A stretch of 18,582 nucleotides of DNA from an uncultured Flavobacteriales bacterium (GTDB taxonomy: Bacteria > Bacteroidota > Bacteroidia > Flavobacteriales > Schleiferiaceae): assembly GCA_903821715.1 (NCBI GenBank), contig CAIJMB010000142.1:1-18582 (forward strand), written 5' to 3'. Numbering within the stretch: position 1 is the first letter of the stretch; the number at the start of each line of letters is the position of its first letter. The notes under the pieces were generated by a model, which ran no database searches, was not told where the DNA came from, and was given only the letters and a program-made list of their open reading frames with translations. The translations under genes and the position numbers were made by a program. This document shows positions 1 through 6,408 of this stretch, piece after piece.

Positions 1-195
1 CTCACCGACTCAGTGGGAGCCCAGGTTCCAGTAGTACTTCACTTTGACGAGCCCCAATTCAAAGTATTTGTGGGCATCTACGGCAGCCGACTCGAGGCCG
101 AATACGCCCTACGCAAGTGGCGGGCTCGCTACCCGACGGCATTTGCCGTTCAGGCGCCGAATCAGCGATTCAAGAAGGGCTCGAGCGTCCGCTGA
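1..195 (+). CDS. SPOR-domain protein, C-terminal part (5' end outside window)
   Basis: The frame is open from the first base to TGA at 193-195, giving 64 residues of a longer protein. The visible part contains FKVFVGIYGSRLEAEYALRK followed by a WRARYPTAFAV segment. This is the usual second half of a SPOR repeat: a 'V.VG.Y.SR.EAE.AL' strand-helix, then a strand ending in 'AFAV'. SPOR domains bind denuded peptidoglycan strands, and in flavobacteria they are common in periplasmic or membrane-anchored proteins. No signal sequence or anchor can be seen because the N-terminus is missing. The last 34 bases overlap the 3' end of the thioredoxin gene on the other strand. The SPOR assignment rests on pattern only; the function of the whole protein is unknown. 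Confidence 0.7.
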   Translation, partial: LTDSVGAQVPVVLHFDEPQFKVFVGIYGSRLEAEYALRKWRARYPTAFAVQAPNQRFKKGSSVR

Positions 196-467
196 AGCGC
201 GGCTGCCGGAACTACGCCCGACTGGCGCCACACCACCTCTCCATTGCGAAAGAGTGCCAACGTGGGCACACCCTGAATTCGGTAGGTCTGAGCCACCGAA
301 GGATTGCGGTCTATATCAATTTTGATGATGCGAAGGCGCCCCTCCATAAGTCGGTGCAGTTCCACCAGAATGGGAGCCATGCTCTTGCACGGCCCGCACC
401 ATTCTGCAAAAAAATCTACGAGGACGGGGTCGTCCCCACCAACGAGTTCGTTGAACTTCGCGTTCAT
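162..467 (-). CDS. trxA: Thioredoxin
   Basis: This 101-residue protein is a compact single thioredoxin domain with no signal peptide, so it should be cytoplasmic. The redox motif WCGPC lies at residues 23-27 after the VDFFAE strand. The cis-proline motif GVPT has its proline at residue 68, and IDIDRNP precedes it as in classical thioredoxins. Both active-site cysteines (24 and 27) are present, so it should catalyse disulfide reduction. The ATG overlaps the stop of the upstream double rhodanese as ATGA at 464-467, which implies translational coupling. It is the last gene of a rhodanese–rhodanese–thioredoxin operon. Thioredoxin is a plausible reductant for rhodanese persulfides (inference). Its 3' end overlaps the convergent SPOR gene. 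Confidence 0.93.
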   Translation of the reverse strand: MNAKFNELVGGDDPVLVDFFAEWCGPCKSMAPILVELHRLMEGRLRIIKIDIDRNPSVAQTYRIQGVPTLALFRNGEVVWRQSGVVPAAALQRTLEPFLNR

Positions 468-1123
468 TTCTTGACCACCGGTTTGCGGGCAGCCATCCAG
501 GCTCCCATTCCGCCTTGAAGGTGGTATACCTTGGTAAAACCAGCCGCCTTCAGTTTCGAAATAGCCTGACCGCTGCGACCACCCGATCGACAGTACATAT
601 AAATGGGCTTGTCTTTGCCGAGCGCTGCCATCTTGGTCATGAAGGCTGCATCATAGAAGTCGATGTGCTTTGCTCCGGCGATCATTCCGTCCGCCACTTC
701 GGCTGGGGTGCGAATGTCTACTACGATTCCCTTTTTGGACTCGCGCTCAAAGCTCGCCACGTCAAGGTTTTGGGCTGACATGATTCCCGATGACGCGAAT
801 ACCAGCAGTCCGACAATCAATGCGCGAAGGCGCGTCCATGGTCCGCCGTTGAGTACGCGAGTGAATCCTTTCTGTTCCATAATCGATTTGGCCATTCCCG
901 AGCGGTTGCCCGAGGCACAGCAAAGTACAAATTCTTGGTTGGTGTCCTTGAATTTTTTCGGAACCTGGGTCGCAAACTGATCCAGCGGAATATTCACAGC
1001 CCCGGATGCGTGGCCTGAGGCAAATTCCCCGGGGCTCCGCACGTCAATAATTTTGGCTCCACGGGCCACCCATATTTTGGGGTCCTCGGCCGGAGCAAAC
1101 AGTTTGTTTAGAAATCCAAACAT
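464..1123 (-). CDS. Double rhodanese-domain protein with an internal signal-peptide-like segment
   Basis: This 219-residue protein has two rhodanese (sulfurtransferase) domains. Domain 1 (about 1-97) has DVRSPGEF at 27-34 and an active-site loop CASGNRSG with Cys69. Domain 2 (about 120-215) has DIRTPAEV and the loop CRSGGRSG with Cys178. Between them, residues 98-118 (RLRALIVGLLVFASSGIMSAQ) have a basic start, a hydrophobic core and a SAQ-type end, just like a Bacteroidota signal peptide. If it acts as a membrane anchor, domain 1 would be cytoplasmic and domain 2 periplasmic. I chose ATG 1121-1123 because the frame upstream of it only reads the neighbouring rhodanese gene out of frame. It lies 8 bp after that gene's stop and overlaps trxA by 4 bp. 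It may be a fusion of two genes (see findings). Confidence 0.82.
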   Translation of the reverse strand: MFGFLNKLFAPAEDPKIWVARGAKIIDVRSPGEFASGHASGAVNIPLDQFATQVPKKFKDTNQEFVLCCASGNRSGMAKSIMEQKGFTRVLNGGPWTRLRALIVGLLVFASSGIMSAQNLDVASFERESKKGIVVDIRTPAEVADGMIAGAKHIDFYDAAFMTKMAALGKDKPIYMYCRSGGRSGQAISKLKAAGFTKVYHLQGGMGAWMAARKPVVKK

Positions 1124-1131
1124 GGCCTCAA

Positions 1132-1410
1132 TTACATTTTGTGAATTTGGACTTGTCCCCAACCGCCGCCGTTGTAGAGGCCGTCGAGGCCTTGGGTTTG
1201 AAGGTACATGAGGGCCTGGCCGCTGCGGTTGCCCGAAGCACAGCAAAGAACGATGGGACGCGGCATTGCCTTGATGGCTTCAACCTCGTCTGGAACCGTT
1301 TGAAGTGGAATGTTTACCGATCCGCTCACGTGGCCGCCGGCGAATTCGCCTTCGCTGCGCACGTCGATAATCGTCACACTGGGATGGTTAATGGCTTCGT
1401 TAATGGTCAT
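1132..1410 (-). CDS. Single-domain rhodanese
   Basis: This 92-residue protein is a minimal rhodanese domain. It has DVRSEGEFAGGH near residues 16-27, VNIPL, and the catalytic loop CCASGNRSG with the nucleophile at Cys57, then the terminal NGGGW. There is no signal peptide, so it should act in the cytoplasm on a persulfide or as a sulfur carrier; the substrate is unknown. The start is ATG 1408-1410. A TTG at 1432-1434 would add eight residues but is less likely. It heads the operon leading to the double rhodanese and thioredoxin. Its active-site loop is nearly identical to domain 1 of the next gene, which suggests tandem duplication (inference). A one-mismatch promoter word (GAATTTTG) lies at 1432-1439 on the same strand. 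Confidence 0.88.
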   Translation of the reverse strand: MTINEAINHPSVTIIDVRSEGEFAGGHVSGSVNIPLQTVPDEVEAIKAMPRPIVLCCASGNRSGQALMYLQTQGLDGLYNGGGWGQVQIHKM

Positions 1411-1485
1411 AGCTTGATTTTTTACGTGAGGCAAAATTCCGCCACCTGCACAAATCTGCGCGTGACCGCAGTCACCATTAAATGG

Positions 1486-2214
1486 TTAACCTGCCATCGT
1501 GTGGTAGACCGCCTGAACGTCTTCGTCCTCTTCGATGCGCTCGAGGAGCTTTTCAACATCAGCTTGCTGCTCGGGAGTCACGGTCTTGGTGTCCATCGGG
1601 ATGCGTTCAAACCCAGAGGTCAAGATTTCGAGTCCGCGCTCTTCGAGGGCCTTGGTGATGGCACCGTACTCGCTGAACGGGGCGTACATGAAGATGGTGT
1701 CGAGGTTCTTGTCCTCGTCGTGCTCGATAAAGAGCTCTTCGACGCCGAAGTCGATCATTTCAAACTCAAACTCCTCAAGGTTGATCGTGCCTTTGGGAAT
1801 TTTGAAGTTGCACTTGCGCTCAAACATAAACTCGACGGAACCGCTGGTGCCGAGGCTTCCGTTGTACTTGTTGAAGTACGAGCGGACGTTGCCGACGGTG
1901 CGGGTCGCATTGTCGGTGGCAGTTTCGACGAGAATGGCGATTCCGTGCGGAGCGTAGCCTTCGTAGACCATCTCCTTGTAGTCCGCTTGATCCTTGCTCG
2001 TAGCTCGCTTGATGGCGCGCTCGACATTGTCCTTGGGCATGTTGGCGTCGCGGGCATTCTGTATCAAGGCCTTGAGGCGCGAGTTGGCCTCAGGGTTGGG
2101 GCCACTCTCTTTGACGGCCATGATGATGTCTTTGCTGATGCGGGTAAAAACCTTGGCCATCGAGGACCAACGCTTCATTTTGCGAGCCTTGCGGTATTCA
2201 AATGCGCGTCCCAT
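1486..2214 (-). CDS. yebC: YebC/PmpR-family regulatory or translation factor
   Basis: This 242-residue protein is full length for the family. The N-terminus MGRAFEYRKARKMKRW is the form usual in Bacteroidota YebC proteins. The central block has NPEANSRLKALIQNARDANM followed by PKDNVERAIKRA, both family hallmarks, and a later segment reads TDNATRTVGNVR. YebC proteins were described as DNA-binding regulators (PmpR). More recent work on the family (TACO1 in mitochondria) connects them with translation of difficult proline-rich stretches, so the role of this copy is not settled. It is monocistronic by layout: a 54-bp gap with its own promoter box separates it from korB, and a 75-bp gap follows. 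Confidence 0.95.
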   Translation of the reverse strand: MGRAFEYRKARKMKRWSSMAKVFTRISKDIIMAVKESGPNPEANSRLKALIQNARDANMPKDNVERAIKRATSKDQADYKEMVYEGYAPHGIAILVETATDNATRTVGNVRSYFNKYNGSLGTSGSVEFMFERKCNFKIPKGTINLEEFEFEMIDFGVEELFIEHDEDKNLDTIFMYAPFSEYGAITKALEERGLEILTSGFERIPMDTKTVTPEQQADVEKLLERIEEDEDVQAVYHTMAG

Positions 2215-2248
2215 GCGGAATGTGTGTTCGTTCGTAGTATTTGGTCTG

Positions 2249-2256
2249 CAAACCTA
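2249..2256 (-). promoter_or_regulatory. -7 promoter box for yebC
   Basis: TAGGTTTG on the minus strand is a perfect match to the Bacteroidota -7 consensus TAnnTTTG. It lies 34 nt upstream of the yebC ATG and just after the korB stop codon. This predicts a short leader of roughly 25-30 nt. I see no TTG at the usual -33 distance. Confidence 0.5.
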
Positions 2257-2269
2257 CGGCAGCGGCCGA

Positions 2270-3235
2270 CTATTCTACCGTCCAGGTGCGGCCGGAATGC
2301 AGTACATCGTGAAGCGGGCGGGTCCCGGCTTGATGGCTCGCCGCAAAGACCGGACGTTCGGCGGCATAGAGCACTCCAAAGGGGCGCAGCGGGCCTTCAA
2401 GTGCAGCGAGGGCAAAGGCTTTAAGACGATCTGAGGGGTCGTGCACCCAAGCGTCCGCGAGGCTGAATTCGGATCCGAGCTCACGGATTTCGGGCCGACC
2501 TCCGTTCCACGCGAGGGCGTGGGTGGGCTCGATTCCGCCCCAGGCAATGGGTTTGCCCGCCTCAAGAAATACAGAATGCAGCGCCTGCGTGGATTTGTCG
2601 GTCCAAACCTCAAACGCACCGTCGTGAAAGACGTTGCAGTTTTGGTAGATTTCGAGCAGCGCAGAACCTTGGTGGGCCTGGCTCTTGGCGAGCTGGTCGC
2701 GAAGGTGGGCTGGATTGCGGTCCATACTTCGGGCTACCCAGGTCGCACCGGCTCCAAGTGCCAGTGTAAGCGGATTCAGTGGATGGTCGACGCTTCCACG
2801 GGGGGTCGACTTGGTGACCTGACCCTCTTTGCTCGTGGGCGAAAACTGACCCTTGGTCAGCCCGTAAATCTCGTTGTTAAACAGCAAGATGGGCACGTTG
2901 AGGTTGCGGCGAAGGGCGTGAATGAGGTGGTTGCCTCCAATGCTCAGCGCATCGCCATCGCCGGTAATAATCCAGACGTCGAGGTCGGGGTTCGCCAACT
3001 TGATTCCGGTGGCCACCGCGGGGGCGCGGCCGTGCAGCGAGTGGATTCCGTAGCTGTCGACGTAGTAGGGCAAGCGGCTGCTGCAGCCGATTCCGCTCAC
3101 CACGACGGTGCGGTCGGGATCAGACCCCGTGCTCGCAAGCACCTCGGTGAACTGCTTCAGAATGCTGTAGTCGCCGCAACCGGGGCACCAGCGAACTTCT
3201 TCAGCACTTTGAAAGTCTTTGGCGGTCAGTTCCAT
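2270..3235 (-). CDS. korB: 2-oxoacid:ferredoxin oxidoreductase, beta subunit (2-oxoglutarate type)
   Basis: This 321-residue protein is the thiamine-diphosphate-binding half of a two-subunit 2-oxoacid:ferredoxin oxidoreductase. These enzymes decarboxylate a 2-oxoacid, form an acyl-CoA and reduce ferredoxin. WCPGCGD at residues 16-22 and SGIGCSS with Cys51 supply cysteines expected to bind the [4Fe-4S] cluster. The TDP motif starts at GDGDALSIGG (92-101) and ends near NNEIYGLTKGQFSPTS. The KGQ.SPTS signature fits KorB-like enzymes for 2-oxoglutarate, but the substrate cannot be proven from sequence alone. Its start overlaps the end of korA by 10 bp, so the two subunits are translated together. 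It is the last gene of the mrp–nfu–korA–korB operon. Confidence 0.93.
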   Translation of the reverse strand: MELTAKDFQSAEEVRWCPGCGDYSILKQFTEVLASTGSDPDRTVVVSGIGCSSRLPYYVDSYGIHSLHGRAPAVATGIKLANPDLDVWIITGDGDALSIGGNHLIHALRRNLNVPILLFNNEIYGLTKGQFSPTSKEGQVTKSTPRGSVDHPLNPLTLALGAGATWVARSMDRNPAHLRDQLAKSQAHQGSALLEIYQNCNVFHDGAFEVWTDKSTQALHSVFLEAGKPIAWGGIEPTHALAWNGGRPEIRELGSEFSLADAWVHDPSDRLKAFALAALEGPLRPFGVLYAAERPVFAASHQAGTRPLHDVLHSGRTWTVE

Positions 3236-5007
3236 AGCTCAGCGAGTTCTTCAGTGGTAAACGGCTGTCCGGTGGTTTTGCACACGGATTCCACGCGGCG
3301 CGCCCAAAGACCCTGCAGGTGGTGTGCGAGCTGGCCTTCGTTCATTTCAACCACTACCACACGGCGGTAGCGGTCGGCGGTTGCCTTGAGGTCCGGGTGA
3401 AGGGGATGCAGGTGGCGTAGGTGGATGTAGTCCACGTTCTGCCCCGCTGCGGCACGGCGTTCCACGTCGCTGCGCACAGCCCCGTAGGTCGAGCCCCATG
3501 CTAGAACCAAGGTGTCGGCTTCTGGGCATCGCTGGACGACCTCGAGGGGTCCGTACAGGCGAGCTGCGGCATCTACTTTGGCGGCTCGGGCCGTGACCAT
3601 CGCTTGGTGGTTGGCGGGTTCATAGCTGATGCGCCCCGTCCCGACTTCGCCTTCAAGCCCGCCGATGCGGTGGGCTCCGCCGGGGGTTCCGGGGGTCACC
3701 CAGGGGCGCACGCCGTGGGCGTCGCGGGCATAGGGGTCTTCACCAGCGGAACCGCGGGGCGGTGTAATGCTCGGCAGCTCGCCGATATCAGGAATTCGCC
3801 AGGGCTGAGCGCTTCCGGCAATGTAAGCGTCCGACAGCACGATGACCGGCGTCATGCACTCCACCGCGATCTTCACCGCGAGAAGCGTCGTATCAAACGC
3901 GTCGGCGGCACTGCGCGCAGCCAACACAGGCAGCGGAGCCTCCCCATGCCGACCGTGAAGCGCCTGGGTTAGGTCACTCTGCTCGGTCTTGGTAGGTAAT
4001 CCGGTCGATGGTCCGCCGCGCTGCACGTCAATGAGCACCAGAGGCAATTCGGTCATCACCGCCAAGCCTAGACCTTCAGCTTTGAGGCTCAATCCCGGGC
4101 CCGAGGATGCCGTCACGCCCAATCCGCCCGCAAATGAAGCGCCCAAGGCAGAGGTTACCGCGGCGATCTCGTCCTCGGCCTGAAAGACGGTCACGTGCTC
4201 GGGCTGAAGTTTGGCCAACTCGTGCAAAATATCTGAAGCCGGCGTGATCGGGTAGCTCGAATAGAGCATCGGCCTCCCAAGCTGGTGGGCCGCTGCCGCA
4301 AGTCCAAGAGCCACGGCGTGCGAACCGTTGATGGTCTTGTAGGTTCCGCGCTCGACTCCCTGATGCTCCAGTTCTACGCGGTAGTCCTGAACCTCAAGGG
4401 TCTCTGCAAAGTTGAGGCCCGCCTTGTAGGCCAAAATATTGGTCTCGTCTCCGCGAAACAAAGCGAGGAGTTCGGTTTCAACCACTTCAGCCGGCATACT
4501 GTACATCCAGGTGAGGATTCCGAGCACCAGCATGTTGCGCGCACGCATTTTGTCGCGTTGGCCCAGCGAAACCTCTGCTAATGCGCCAAGGGTTAGGTCT
4601 TTAACCGGAACCTCGAGCACCCTGAATTGCTCACGGGCCGCCGACAACAGGTCAGAGTCGGAGGCGAGTTTCGCGAGCGCAAGGCTTCGCGCGTCAAATC
4701 CCTCTGAGGCCACGAGTAGTAAGCCACCTGGCTTGAGCTGGCTCGCATACTTCGTGTAGGCGGCCGCATTGAATGCCACGAGGCAGTCGGCGCGCGCGCC
4801 GGGATCGTGAATGGCATCGGACGCGATGCGAAACTGAAAACCTGAAACACCGCTGACCGTGCCCTGTGGAGCGCGGATTTCGGCCGGAAAGTCCGACAAC
4901 GTCCGAACGTCGCGGCCCGACTGGGCCGCTGCGCGCACGATTTGGCCTCCGAGCAACTGGATTCCGTCCCCGGAATCGCCCGCAAGAAGAACGACGACGC
5001 TACGCAT
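3226..5007 (-). CDS. korA: 2-oxoacid:ferredoxin oxidoreductase, fused gamma-alpha subunit
   Basis: This 593-residue protein joins the gamma domain (about 1-190, starting VVVLLAGDSGDGIQLLGG) to the pyrimidine-binding alpha domain. The alpha domain shows YPITPAS from residue 252, SSGPGLSLKAEG from 301, and QRGGPSTGLPTKTEQ from 329, all typical of KorA and related PFOR alpha subunits. With KorB it forms the ferredoxin-reducing oxidoreductase. The start is ATG 5005-5007. It places the gamma domain at residue 3 and overlaps the preceding nfu stop by 8 bp; the longer open frame upstream only shadows nfu. Length and domain order fit the two-subunit enzymes common in Bacteroidota. The most likely substrate is 2-oxoglutarate, by family resemblance. 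Confidence 0.93.
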   Translation of the reverse strand: MRSVVVLLAGDSGDGIQLLGGQIVRAAAQSGRDVRTLSDFPAEIRAPQGTVSGVSGFQFRIASDAIHDPGARADCLVAFNAAAYTKYASQLKPGGLLLVASEGFDARSLALAKLASDSDLLSAAREQFRVLEVPVKDLTLGALAEVSLGQRDKMRARNMLVLGILTWMYSMPAEVVETELLALFRGDETNILAYKAGLNFAETLEVQDYRVELEHQGVERGTYKTINGSHAVALGLAAAAHQLGRPMLYSSYPITPASDILHELAKLQPEHVTVFQAEDEIAAVTSALGASFAGGLGVTASSGPGLSLKAEGLGLAVMTELPLVLIDVQRGGPSTGLPTKTEQSDLTQALHGRHGEAPLPVLAARSAADAFDTTLLAVKIAVECMTPVIVLSDAYIAGSAQPWRIPDIGELPSITPPRGSAGEDPYARDAHGVRPWVTPGTPGGAHRIGGLEGEVGTGRISYEPANHQAMVTARAAKVDAAARLYGPLEVVQRCPEADTLVLAWGSTYGAVRSDVERRAAAGQNVDYIHLRHLHPLHPDLKATADRYRRVVVVEMNEGQLAHHLQGLWARRVESVCKTTGQPFTTEELAELWN

Positions 5008-5233
5008 GATCCAAAGCAACGACCTCTTCGATTTCGGGCGCGTGACTTCGAACGCTGTTCTCGACGCCGAGCTTGAGTGTGGTTTGGTTGACGTTGCAGC
5101 CGTGGCAGGCTCCCAACAGGCGCACAAACACGCGCGGAACCTCGATTTTCACCAATTCGATTCCACCTCCGTCGCTCTCGAGGAAGGGTCGCACTTCAGC
5201 AAGCGCCTTTTCGATGCGGTCCTCGAGCGTCAT
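5000..5233 (-). CDS. NifU C-terminal-domain (Nfu) Fe-S scaffold/carrier
   Basis: This 77-residue protein consists of only the Nfu domain. It starts LEDRIEKALAEVRPFLESDG, continues with GGIELVKIE, and has the conserved GACHGC motif with Cys43 and Cys46. In this family two such CxxC motifs from a dimer hold a [4Fe-4S] cluster for transfer to client enzymes. The start at 5231-5233 overlaps the mrp stop as ATGA, the coupling seen elsewhere in the window. An upstream ATG at 5257 would add eight residues inside mrp and is less likely. It sits between mrp and korA. KorAB needs a [4Fe-4S] cluster, so delivery to it is a natural guess (inference). Confidence 0.9.
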   Translation of the reverse strand: MTLEDRIEKALAEVRPFLESDGGGIELVKIEVPRVFVRLLGACHGCNVNQTTLKLGVENSVRSHAPEIEEVVALDHA

Positions 5234-6366
5234 ACGTCGCGCTTGGTGGTTGTGCACCCGGCCATGGTCGTGATGCGCACAGCTTCAGTGGGCGGAAGGT
5301 TTGAAACGCGGTCAGCCAGTGCCGAAACGACATTGCGGGCCAAGTCGATAAATGAATCGCGAACCACACCGTCTTGCTGAAGGGCGGCGGGGCGACCCAC
5401 GTCACCGGCTTCGCGAATGCTCTGCACCAGCGGAAGCTCCCCTAGAAAGGGCACGTCAAGCTGCTCGGCGAGGTTGCGGGCGCCGTGGCGGCCAAAAATG
5501 TGGTACTGCTCGTCGGGGTGTGCCGGCGGCGTGAAGTAGGCCATGTTCTCGGCGATTCCGAGCACCGGAATCTGAATCGCGTCCATGCGGAACATACCCA
5601 CGCCCTTGCGGGCATCAGCCAGCGCCACCGCCTGGGGTGTGCTCACCACGACTGCACCGGTAACGGGTAAGGCCTGAACGAGGCTCAAGTTAATGTCGCC
5701 CGTGCCGGGAGGCAGGTCCACCAGCAAAAAGTCGAGTTCGCCCCAATGGGTTTCCTGAAGCATTTGGTTAAGGGCCATGGGGGCCATCGGGCCGCGCCTT
5801 ACTACGGCTTGGTCGGTTCCGGCAAAGAACCCAATCGACATGATTTTCACGCCGTAGGCCTCGACCGGGTCCATCTTGCGGACGCCGTTGACTTCGATTC
5901 CGCCCGGATTGGCGTGCTGTACGTCAAACATAATGGGCATGCTCGGACCGTAGATGTCCGCATCGACCACACCCACGCTAAAGCCCATTTCAGCCAGCGA
6001 CACCGCGAGGTTGGCCGTCACCGTCGACTTCCCTACTCCACCCTTGCCCGAGGCCACGGCGATGACGTGCTCGACCCCGGAAATCGGCTTGCCGCGCAGG
6101 ACATTGGCATTTTCGGTCGGAGCCGGCGTGCGCACCTCAAGGTTCACCTTGACCGCGGCTTTGGAGTCAATCGTATGCACCGCCTTCATAAGGTCTACCT
6201 CAAGGCGTTTTTTTTGAGCGAGGGCGGCACTGTCGCTCACCACATCCAGCTCAACTTCGCCGCCGAAGATCTGAATATTCTTTACGTGTCCGGATTCGAC
6301 AAGGAGTCCGTTGCCACTGGCGTTGGTCACCTGCTGAAGCGCCTCAAGAACTGCTGATTTGGTCAT
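5230..6366 (-). CDS. mrp: Mrp/ApbC/NBP35-family Fe-S carrier P-loop ATPase
   Basis: This 378-residue protein has an N-terminal MIP18/DUF59-like domain (about 1-85) and a deviant Walker A motif, GKGGVGKST, at 107-115. VVDADIYGPSMP and LLVDLPPGTGD follow; all are hallmarks of Mrp ATPases, which help move Fe-S clusters. The region that holds CxxC in E. coli Mrp (after ENM) here reads AYFTPPAHPDEQYHIFG and has no cysteine. The only cysteine I find is in the C-terminal tail (MAGCTTT). From memory, this replacement is common in Bacteroidota homologues. ATG 6364-6366 is preferred because a perfect TAnnTTTG box ends 5 nt before it. It is the first gene of the mrp–nfu–korA–korB operon. Confidence 0.93.
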   Translation of the reverse strand: MTKSAVLEALQQVTNASGNGLLVESGHVKNIQIFGGEVELDVVSDSAALAQKKRLEVDLMKAVHTIDSKAAVKVNLEVRTPAPTENANVLRGKPISGVEHVIAVASGKGGVGKSTVTANLAVSLAEMGFSVGVVDADIYGPSMPIMFDVQHANPGGIEVNGVRKMDPVEAYGVKIMSIGFFAGTDQAVVRRGPMAPMALNQMLQETHWGELDFLLVDLPPGTGDINLSLVQALPVTGAVVVSTPQAVALADARKGVGMFRMDAIQIPVLGIAENMAYFTPPAHPDEQYHIFGRHGARNLAEQLDVPFLGELPLVQSIREAGDVGRPAALQQDGVVRDSFIDLARNVVSALADRVSNLPPTEAVRITTMAGCTTTKRDV

Positions 6367-6371
6367 AACTG

Positions 6372-6379
6372 CAAAGGTA
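6372..6379 (-). promoter_or_regulatory. -7 promoter box for the mrp operon
   Basis: TACCTTTG on the minus strand matches TAnnTTTG perfectly and is separated from the mrp ATG by 5 nt. Transcription would begin at or next to the start codon, giving a leaderless mRNA. No TTG is visible 17-23 bp upstream. Confidence 0.6.
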
Positions 6380-6380
6380 G

Positions 6381-6405
6381 CACCCACGGCTCCGCGCCGC
6401 AGGTG
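6381..6405 (-). terminator. Hairpin between rlmN and mrp, possible terminator or attenuator
   Basis: In minus-strand RNA, the arms CACCUGCGGC and GCCGUGGGUG pair over all ten positions, two of them U·G wobbles, around a five-base loop GCGGA. In plus-strand RNA the same two positions become C/A and A/C mismatches, so the full stem exists only in the transcribed direction. It begins 3 nt after the rlmN stop. No proper U-tract follows, so termination is only a possibility. Confidence 0.4.
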
Positions 6406-6408
6406 GCA

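Noticed and set aside
1124..1246. N-terminal extension of the double rhodanese
   Set aside because: Those 41 codons only read the upstream rhodanese gene in another frame; the true start is ATG 1121-1123.
1462..1486. Short inverted repeats after yebC (GTGAC/GTCAC and ACCATT/AATGGT) as a terminator
   Set aside because: Stems are only 5-6 bp, partly overlapping, with no T-tract; not convincing.
1141..2424. Long + strand open frame of 427 codons
   Set aside because: It lies antisense to the rhodanese, yebC and korB genes, which have clear family motifs. Its translation shows no domain.
5008..5127. N-terminal extension of korA
   Set aside because: It reads the nfu gene in another frame. The conserved gamma domain starts right after ATG 5005-5007.
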